64,000 nucleotides of DNA from Siphonodentalium dalli (taxonomy: Eukaryota > Mollusca > Scaphopoda > Gadilida > Siphonodentaliidae). The position numbers and the translations under genes were made by a program. Every line of letters begins with the position of its first letter. The stretch's first letter is position 1. This document shows, in pieces, positions 56,559 through 64,000 of the stretch. The stretch is from positions 84,096,958 to 84,160,957 of the forward strand of contig CP136069.1 in NCBI GenBank assembly GCA_032622095.1, written 5' to 3'. Below the pieces are notes generated by a model that saw only the letters and a program-made list of their open reading frames with translations, was not told where the DNA came from and did no database searches.

Positions 56559-56767
56559 TTTAAGTCATTATAACAACTTGATTTTATTTCTACCTTGTAA
56601 ATTTGTCTACCAGTCCTTATAACAACTTTCATAACTCGTTATAACGACTTACATCTCGTTATAACGAGTTGTTGGAAGTCGCTATAACAACTTGCAAGTC
56701 ATTATACCGAGTTGTTGGTCGTTATAGCGAGTTATGTATTTGTATATATGGGGGTGCGGTGGTGTTT

Positions 56768-57344
56768 CGGATTGCCATAATGCGCTTTCGTACACATCCA
56801 ATACCAATTCACACCCAAGGAATAGACCTGGAATTCACCTGGTTTTACAACAATACCACGCTCAAATTATGTTGGGGATAGATTTGGTGTTTTGGCAGGT
56901 TTATGCATAGTTTGTATCACAGAATAAAGTACCTATATTAATATGATTGAAGCAGATTGGCACAATATTGTTTCACTCCCGTTTATTGTTTTATTAATAA
57001 TCAATAATAATGGTGAAGACTAAATCGTATGGTAGGATGGCACTTAATGACTTGTATAAAATAGATACTGGAACAGAATTGGAAACAAGAGTGAACAAGG
57101 AATCAATTTGGGATGGTATTCCTGATAAAATTTGTTTAGTAAAACAGCTTTGAAAAGTGTCAAATATGCATATGACTATGACCCGTATGGGGGGGGGGGG
57201 TGTGGTGTACATTTATGTCGGAATTTTTTTGTTTGGGTCTCATATCTGCAATTTTATCCCAGACCCAATGCCCTAACATAAATATCAGTTCATTTATAAA
57301 GTTACATGTGAAAAATCATAACTTATCATAAGACTTGGTGCCAC
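56768..57344. other. Unassigned stretch with poly-G
   Basis: Poly-G at about 57189-57200. No supported gene. Confidence 0.4.
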
Positions 57345-57575
57345 CGAACATTCGGTGTCATCCTGTTATTCCGAAGTTCCGATACTCCGAAGGTCCGATA
57401 TTACGAATGCCCAACACTATACGAAGGTCCCATATTATGAAGTTCCAACACTCCGAATGTCCTATATATTCAGAAGAATCAATACCACGAAGGTCCGATA
57501 CTCCGAATGCCGAAAAGTCCGAAGGTCCCCGATATTATGAAGGGCAAATAATCCGAAGGTCCGATACTGCGAATG
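57345..57575. repeat. Short repeats around CCGAAGGTCCGATA
   Basis: About ten units of 15-20 bp (ACTCCGAATG, CGAAGGTCC, GATATTACGAA). Same style as the CCTTCGGAATAG repeats at 29.1-29.85 kb. Confidence 0.75.
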
Positions 57576-57935
57576 TTAGATCATTTCATTTTTGGAAATT
57601 GAACAAAGCCATCTTATTACTGGAAGATATCTTCCCTCGATACACGCGTATAAATATAATAGTCTGTCGATGCTTGAACTGCGACTTCACATTCTGCAAT
57701 CTTAAAACTTGCAACTATATTCATTCCCTTGAAACGACTCGTAATCATCGGGCCTCGTATTGAACATGGCAATGTATTGTTGTTGTTTTTTTGTTTTGTT
57801 TTATAGTCGTATGCCATTAATTTAGGTGTCTTGTTTTGAAAATATGAAGATTTTATTGCAATTGTTGCATGTAATAAATTATATAAATCAATTATCATGT
57901 GAATATCCAATATCCAGAGTAGGCCTATATTATTA

Positions 57936-58047
57936 GTTATCTTCGGCAACATCGGGGGAACATAGATCTCGAGATTTAATACCTGGATGTCGATTTTACA
58001 TCCAGGTATTCAATCTCCATGTACCCCACGATGTTGCCGGAGATAAC
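57936..58047. repeat. Hairpin with about 50-bp arms
   Basis: GTTATCTTCGGCAACATCG and AATACCTGGATGT pair with ACATCCAGGTATT and CGATGTTGCCGGAGATAAC around a 7-base loop. Confidence 0.88.
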
Positions 58048-58575
58048 GATTTTGTCCCCCAGAACAATTTTGTCCCCTTAAATTAAGCGTGTTTTTCATA
58101 GGTTCTCCGATTAATTCACAACAATTCAGTAGCCGACTAAGGATCCGGCGTCAGGTGACGTCAAAATCGCTGTGGGTCAATCATATACCCCCGATGTTTC
58201 ACGTGCTCATATACCCTTGGTGTTTCGCACACGTTCTATTATACCCCGCTGCCAAGGGTGACGTGATTTAAACGTGGCATTGTAGCCAATCAGATTGCTA
58301 GTTACAACCGGATGTGGGGAAACGAGAGTATACTTTTTATACATGTTGTCATTCCATGTTTAAATAAGTAATGACATAATTATGGTACACGGCCCTGGCC
58401 AATGGCTAGATGGAGACAAAGATAACAGCACTGGTGGCTGGCGAATTGTTTATCTGTTTATATGTCAAAAGTGATTCTTTCATTATTGAAATTCCATTAC
58501 ATGGTTTCTGATAAAGGGCCCCTCAACTAAATAAGTGTCTTCTATATTCCATTGATCTGCTTAGAAAATAATTAA

Positions 58576-59591
58576 CCCTTTCCAACATAGACGCATGCTA
58601 TATAATGTACATGGTATTTTCCTCATATCTCTTATATGGGGTTATCTTTTGACACTATTCACTTTTATGGATTTTGGTATTGATTAGTTGATTTTGAAGA
58701 ATATATTAGCCCTTCAGACACATTATATCAATATTAAATTAAAATAATGGCTGATATCTTATGAATTATCTATGCAGACAGATAAATCTACATGACTATT
58801 GTTTGAATTATGCACAAAGATGTTAAATGAACCCTCTTGTTGAATCAGGTTCATTAGATAATGAACACTTAATAAAACACCAATTGAATATTCTTATAGA
58901 TTATAGGTGATGCCTTGTTTTGAAAATCCATCAAGTGCACATCCTTCAATATCAATAAATAAATAAGCTTGCAACCTGGGGACAGGGATGAACCATATTT
59001 GATGCCGTACGTTTTGGCCTTTTTTGTAAACACAGGGTATTCTATGGCATTGACTTATTGCATGGGACCAGTCACATGCTTTTTATGAACTATTTTGTAT
59101 TTATCAGTCTATTTAATATTTTTGGGAAATATTAACCCCTTCGAGTGTCCATACACTTGCTACCTGATTTGATAACTCAAATATTTGTCATGTGATAGTG
59201 TTTATATTCCATGGCAAAGTGTGTGGCACAACCCTGACCTGTATAGTTGGTTGATTCGCCTCAAAATATTAAACCTGTATACACGTATTAACTATCCATA
59301 TACTATCCAATGTGATAAGTCAAATATGTTTACCCAATCACTCTCATAGTTCACATCCAGATTAATCATGACACAGTACTCTTCACCTGTATAGACATTG
59401 GTGTTGATTTATCTGTATTTAACCCTACCTATAACCATAAAATTAAAACAGTATATCCAAAGCAATACTTTATCTGATCAGTATACAAGAAAAAGATGGA
59501 AACCCCTTAATATATTTTTCCAATCATCTCCACGTGATACGTACAGGCGTGTATTCAGCCCAGATCGAGTTGGTATGTTAGAAAGTATGGG
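58576..59591. mobile_element. Possible piggyBac-like element
   Basis: TTAA at 58572-58575 and 59592-59595 with CCCTTTCCAACATA at the left and CCCATACTTTCTAACATA as the complement of the right end. The match is gapped, so this may be coincidence. The interior is AT-rich with no gene. Confidence 0.35.
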
Positions 59592-59953
59592 TTAAACATC
59601 TGTCGATCGTGATCGGCCTCTCGTTTTATTTAAAAAAAACGTAGTTCATCGATTAGATGTTCGCATCTTTGTTCTTGTCGCATTGTCAACTCGAGTGTGA
59701 TATCTAATTAGATTCAGTGATGTGGCGACAGGGGGTCGGGGGAGTGTATCATCACCAAACTGTGGCAAAATGTTTCAACAGATGAAAATTTCATTGTCTT
59801 GATGCCTTTATTATCCAACCATTCAGTAGAGAACTATTTGTTGTGTAAAAGTTGTTGTTTTTATACCACAATTCATATATATTCCTACAATTTCCAACCG
59901 TATGGGGAGCATGCTGCTGGAATTCCCGTACATTGAGATTTAGGTATGGTTGA

Positions 59954-60366
59954 GGGTACTCGATCCGATCAGACGCTCCTATATTACTATTTCTTTGGCT
60001 TCGGGGGGTAACAAATATTTTATTCGAGTCGAGGAACCCACCATCAAAGCCCAAGAGTGATCAAATTTTTGAAGTGTGTTATTTCTCGAGATGTGTAATA
60101 ATCTGTGGCCCAGAAACACTTGGTCAAACGGATGGTCTCGGACAAAATTGCGGATGATGATCGATAACTCCAAAATCAAGTGGTAATACGGTCAAATTTC
60201 GTTGAACAAAATGTTGATAAATAACAAGTTTTGGGAAATTGGTACCATACATGACAGCGGTTAGCATTATTTTGTTGCAATAAATCGATCCTGATAACTA
60301 AATTTTGAAGAAATGTTGTTGTTGTATCTTGATGGTATGGGGACCGTCTGATCGGATTGTGTACCT
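59954..60366. mobile_element. TTAA-target fold-back element, AAGGTACTC family (copy 4)
   Basis: Right TTAA at 60367-60370; left end degraded (TTGAGGGTACTCG). Arms share CCGATCAGACGCTCCTA, TTCTTTGGCTTCGGGG and TCGAGTCGAGGAACCC with the other copies. Confidence 0.68.
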
Positions 60367-60555
60367 TTAAAGGGGTGTGTCTTGACATTCCGAGGTGGGC
60401 ACTGGACACCACAACGAAGACCATCACACGTCCCTGATTAGACTGCAACACATCTGTATTCTTGTAAAACTATAAGTTTCGGGGTCAAGCTGCAATACTT
60501 TTACCCCCCCCCCCACCCCTCGTTATACACCGGTGTGATCAACACCGCCACTTAA

Positions 60556-61697
60556 AGGGGTGCTGTACGCCAATTTCAATAAATTCCCGGTAATAACAGC
60601 GATCTATATAGCTAATATGGATAATATATAGAAACATAAGTAATTTGAGTCGAAGATGTATTCTATAAACGTTCAGGTTAATAGGTTATCTTAAAATAAA
60701 AGTTAATAATTTTATATTAATTTAGTTAATTAATTAAATTACGAATGTTCGTGTACAAGACGTTATCAAATTAATTGACGGAAAGTGGATTGGGCAACGC
60801 GTGACATACATGATCGTGGTAAAATATGTTGATACCGGGCATAAACTCAAGCCACTAACTAAGTGACCATACAATAGCTTTAAATGAGTATATGGGACTA
60901 GTGTGCATATAATATTATAAAGTTATTATACAATGTTGTGTACAGTATGTGTTTTTCTTGTACGAGTCCAGGTTGTGGTGAAAAGTCATATTGGACGAGA
61001 CACGCCAGTGTCGAGTCCAATATGACTTTTCACCACAACCTGGACGAGTACAAGAAAAACTCATACTGTACACAACATTGTATAATGACATTTTTATTAT
61101 CCATCTGTATGTTTATCCAAATTTTGGAAATAAAAAATTTGTGGTTATTTTTGGTATTTGTCGGCACTTAATTCTCTATAAAAGCCTGTACCGTATATTG
61201 ATCATCAGAAAGCATGATTTGGAAAAGTAAACACGGAAGTGAGAACAAAACTCAATGCGGAAGTGAAACTTCTGCTAAAATCCATCATTGTTGCGCGCGC
61301 ATCACAATTTCACTGATTCATTTCGCAATAGAGTTAACTCGTGACGTCACGGAGTCCAATATGAGAAGTCATATTGTACAGTCGGGAGTCCAATATGACT
61401 TTCGGGAGTCCAATATGACTTTTTCCAGGACTATCACGTGGCGGCTTTTGCCCAATCGGAAATGGTGTTAGTTAAGGGGTGGATAATAAAATATAATATA
61501 ACATTTATTTGATACATTTGCTTGAAAACTGTACAAAAATTACTCGACGACGGATAGTTCTATTTCCGCATTCCGGCTAATCTGCCATCCGTAACATTAC
61601 TTCTTACCTAACAGACTTTCAAATAATGGAAATCTGGCTACCTTATTCTACGATGCAGGGACTATAGACACCAACAACAATTGAGTACAGTGTCCTT
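60556..61697. mobile_element. TTAA-target element, AGGGGTACTG family (copy K5), with inserted hairpin element
   Basis: TTAA at 60552-60555 and 61698-61701; the left end is AGGGGTGCTGTACGCC and the right end ...GAGTACAGTGTCCTT is diverged. The middle (about 60915-61490) is foreign: a long hairpin followed by repeats of AGTCCAATATGAC. Confidence 0.7.
60929..61082. repeat. Long hairpin with about 67-bp arms
   Basis: TACAATGTTGTGTACAGTATG at 60929 pairs with its complement ending at 61082. The inner part (CCAGGTTGTGGTGAAAAGTC / complement) is perfect. The loop contains CGAGACAC...GTGTCGAG, which pairs again. Confidence 0.93.
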
Positions 61698-61699
61698 TT

Positions 61700-62073
61700 A
61701 AGTATTTCTTGATTTGTTTCACTGATCGGGAACCGAATTTGTGAATTTAACCTAAAATCATCACCCATAACTCACTTCTGCCATCAATAATTCGCCCGAC
61801 AAAAATTCTACATTGCGTTGTATCGGTATAATTTGGCCAGTACACTAATCGATGGCTGCCAAAATGCCACTACTGTGTATCAAATTAAGTATTTCTTGAT
61901 TTGTTTCACTGATCGGGAACCGAATTTGTGAATTTAACCTAAAATCATCACCCATAACTCACTTCTGCCATCAATAATTCGCCCGACAAAAATTCTACAT
62001 TGCGTTGTATCGGTATAATTTGGCCAGTACACTAATCGATGGCTGCCAAAATGCCACTACTGTGTATCAAATT
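61700..62073. repeat. Exact 187-bp tandem duplication
   Basis: 61700-61886 and 61887-62073 read identically by eye, beginning AAGTATTTCTTGATTTG. The junction follows the end of the TTAA element K5. Confidence 0.92.
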
Positions 62074-62280
62074 ATATATGGATATGTTTTCTCAATGCGA
62101 AATGTGGCAGAGAGGTGCTTCTTCCAATGTTCCCAAATAGAACACCGAATATATACGAATAGTTACCACTCTATGAATTATACTTGTGGTAATGTGGAGA
62201 TTTGGAATCGGAACTGATTGGATAGTAAATATATTGAAATAATATGATATACAGCAACATATAGAGAGTCTACACATTAA

Positions 62281-62728
62281 AGGCCCACTTAATTTTCGAG
62301 TCGCCGATTATTTTGTTTATAGTGACTTGATATACGGTTTTAATAACAATCTATGCCATAAAATATGATTAAAATACTATATTTCATCACTATTTGAAAC
62401 ATCTGTGTCTCAGAAGATGCCCACAGAGAAATAGAAAACTGATGAAAACTTCCCCCCTCTGTCATCCAGAATGCAACAGAATACAAACGTTTTCAATGCA
62501 AGGGGAAGAACTCTATCTTTAATATATAGAGTTATTCCCCTGCATTGAAAATAATACTGATTTTTACTTCAATCTTGATGACAATACGCATTGGCATCTC
62601 AACAAAAACAGTTTATTGCACCGGATAAGTTGATAATACAATGTTTTGGAGCTTCCTCTTTCAAATGGTATATAATATGGCATACATTTTATTTAATGTA
62701 ATCTGGGGGTTCGAAAATTAAGTAGGCC
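62281..62728. mobile_element. TTAA-target element, AGGCCCACTTAATTTTCG family
   Basis: TTAA at 62277-62280 and 62729-62732. TIR of 22 bp with two mismatches. A perfect inner hairpin (TTCAATGCARGGGAA..GAACTCTAT / complement) lies at about 62493-62550. Confidence 0.75.
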
Positions 62729-62954
62729 TTTAATCTCCGTGAACTAATACACTGTTTATTCCGATTTCAAGACTAAGACCATACAGCAACCCATTACATC
62801 AAATGTCAAACTATAAAATAGTGCAGCAAAATGTTCTTGAATGATAGGGAAAACAAATATGGTAACCACACAGGGTAAACACAACCAGGGTTGATGTTGT
62901 ACCACATAAACGTCCATGTATGTTTTATAGTTCACTTTATCTGTACCTTCTGTA

Positions 62955-63129
62955 GATTTTCAATTTGTTTTTCAATTTCAAAACTTATGATGCCATTGTA
63001 ACAACATGTCATTGTCCACGCAACGAGCCACGATAAATGTTCATATATATCAAACAGGAAGATGATATAGTCATAACTTATATAGATGCATCGTTGTAAA
63101 AATGACATTAGTATTAATTTTGGAAGCAT
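62955..63129 (-). CDS. Possible exon, unrecognised
   Basis: A 65-codon frame with coding-like residues (LFDIYEHLSWLVAWTMTCC, FEIEKQIENLQK) and a donor AAG|GTACAG near 62947. No convincing acceptor or start beyond the first Met. May belong to a gene on the same strand as 63541-63999, but that exon already has a stop, so they would be separate genes. Confidence 0.22.
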
Positions 63130-63540
63130 TTGTCTACCTCTTTATGTCGGGGTCTGCAAGGGCTAGAACGACCTGGTTTCAAAATATATAGGGCTATCCG
63201 CAATTGTCACCTTATCCTAACATCAGATTCTGTCATGCTATAGATTAAAGAAATGTTAGTTGGTTGTAAATGTTAGGTGTTTAATTTAATAAATCAGGCA
63301 TACCAACTCGATTTAATCGGTCACATACCATATAATACAGTCCATCAGTCTGTCTTGTATATAACCCGTAAAATGTCCATACAACATGGTTCACGTATAG
63401 TTCTTAAAGTCGGACTGTCAACGAACGATCAAAGCTAAATATACTAGAGAAACAGAAACAGCACAATGAGGAGTAGTGTCGGCACCACTAAAATCCTATG
63501 GGTGAACGACATCGGTATTTTTTACATGACTATACACTAG
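63130..63540. other. Presumed 3' UTR of the right-edge gene
   Basis: Directly downstream of the stop at 63541 on the minus strand. No AATAAA close by; the nearest minus-strand AATAAA I see is near 62756. Confidence 0.3.
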
Positions 63541-63999
63541 CTAAAGGCGCTTCTGTTTCTCTATATAATGAGTTGTGAGCATCATTTGATATTGCTCATT
63601 GGTACACTGTGGGAGCGACATGGATCGATTCTTCCCTTTCTTATCACCATTCGGATACTGAGGAAGTGAGTTTGGCCGATTCTTTCCTTTATTCTTGCTC
63701 CCTTTCCTTTTCATCATGGATTTAATAGATTTCAACGGATTTGAATCAGAATCTTTGTCTTGCTTCTTCGGTTCTAATGATTCATCAAGAATGCTACTGG
63801 CTTTCGAATCGAGGCTTGTCACGCTATTAGAACGGCCGCTAACGTTCCCACAAGAGCTGATAGAGTCCAACGTGACGTTATGATCACCGTTAAGTGTCAT
63901 ATCACATATCTGGATTTCATTTTCTTGAGACTCAATGCAGTTAAAATCCTCTTCCGGAATAGCACCGTTGCGAATGACGTATTTATTCCCTTCCAACAT
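63541..63999 (-). CDS. C-terminal exon of an unidentified protein, Ser/Lys-rich (partial)
   Basis: The frame is open from the window edge to a TAG at 63541 (152 codons visible). The Met at 63999 is at the edge, so the exon or gene probably continues beyond. The first third is acidic to neutral. It is followed by a Ser-rich stretch (SGRSNSVTSLDSKASS) and a lysine-rich region (MMKRKGSKNKGKNR), in which RPNSLPQYPN and RSMSLPQCTN form a repeat. RSMSLP matches the RSxSxP type of 14-3-3 binding site. Such tails are common at the cytoplasmic end of membrane proteins, but I cannot name the family. Confidence 0.6.
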   Translation of the reverse strand: MLEGNKYVIRNGAIPEEDFNCIESQENEIQICDMTLNGDHNVTLDSISSCGNVSGRSNSVTSLDSKASSILDESLEPKKQDKDSDSNPLKSIKSMMKRKGSKNKGKNRPNSLPQYPNGDKKGKNRSMSLPQCTNEQYQMMLTTHYIEKQKRL

Positions 64000-64000
64000 G

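Larger units (their letters stand above)
54828..56767. mobile_element. Fold-back element rich in GTTATAAC palindromes
   Basis: TIR AAACACCACCGCACCCCC at 54828, complement ending at 56767. Subterminal regions (54860-55010 and 56565-56740) are packed with CGTTATAACG/CGCTATAACG palindromes. A TTAA element (55025-56558) occupies the middle and is itself split by a Helitron. No target duplication was found. Confidence 0.75.

Noticed and set aside
58576-59591. Confident piggyBac element
   Set aside because: End similarity needs a gap; kept only as a low-confidence feature.

Overview
This window is animal nuclear DNA, not prokaryotic. Coding sequence is sparse and broken into short exons with GT/AG splice borders, base composition is AT-rich, there are no operons, and most of the 64 kb consists of DNA transposons and their relics. 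The frequent TAGGCCTA-type words and the mix of Helitron, MULE and TTAA-target elements suggest a marine invertebrate, perhaps an echinoderm or hemichordate. That taxonomic guess is weak and is not needed for the annotation.

Host-type genes. (1) A three-exon minus-strand gene (exons 5177-5347, 3418-3561 and 450-524) reads in phase as a 129-residue protein with about four membrane segments. Its first intron carries tandem repeats and its second carries two transposons. (2) A three-exon minus-strand gene at 32863-35006 has a TATA box, a short acidic/basic product that I do not recognise, and a reading-frame break near its 5' end. (3) A serine- and lysine-rich C-terminal exon at 63541-63999 runs off the right edge. 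Two coding-like segments at 25.6-26.7 kb and one near 63 kb are weaker.

Transposons. The best-defined one is a 7.5-kb MULE at 5553-13044 with about 180-bp terminal inverted repeats (TIRs) and an 8-bp target duplication. Its minus-strand gene encodes a PHD finger, a FLYWCH finger and a MULE transposase. The gene is damaged in three ways: a 1,359-bp tandem duplication, a 2,091-bp insertion between catalytic residues, and a reading-frame mismatch at one exon junction. Helitron-like units form a four-copy head-to-tail array (13206-17733), a pair (30821-31722) and a single copy (55172-56060). The single copy sits exactly between A and T of a related element whose empty site is at 26.9 kb. Many short elements have TTAA target duplications, in at least four TIR families. 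Three elements with GGCC termini and 3-bp TNA-type duplications look like PIF/Harbinger.

Large palindromic structures dominate the right half. A 142-bp GC-rich satellite is present in opposite orientations at 45.5-46.0 and 47.3-48.7 kb. A 5.9-kb fold-back structure lies at 48865-54800; its outer arms are 154-bp tandem units and its inner part is a 21-bp minisatellite that reverses orientation. A second fold-back element (54828-56767) is full of GTTATAAC palindromes and contains a three-level nest. A 27-bp hairpin arm occurs four times inside a piggyBac-like element at 33.8-34.2 kb.

The window therefore looks like a transposon-dense intergenic region around a few small host genes. Protein functions beyond the MULE domains are not assigned.
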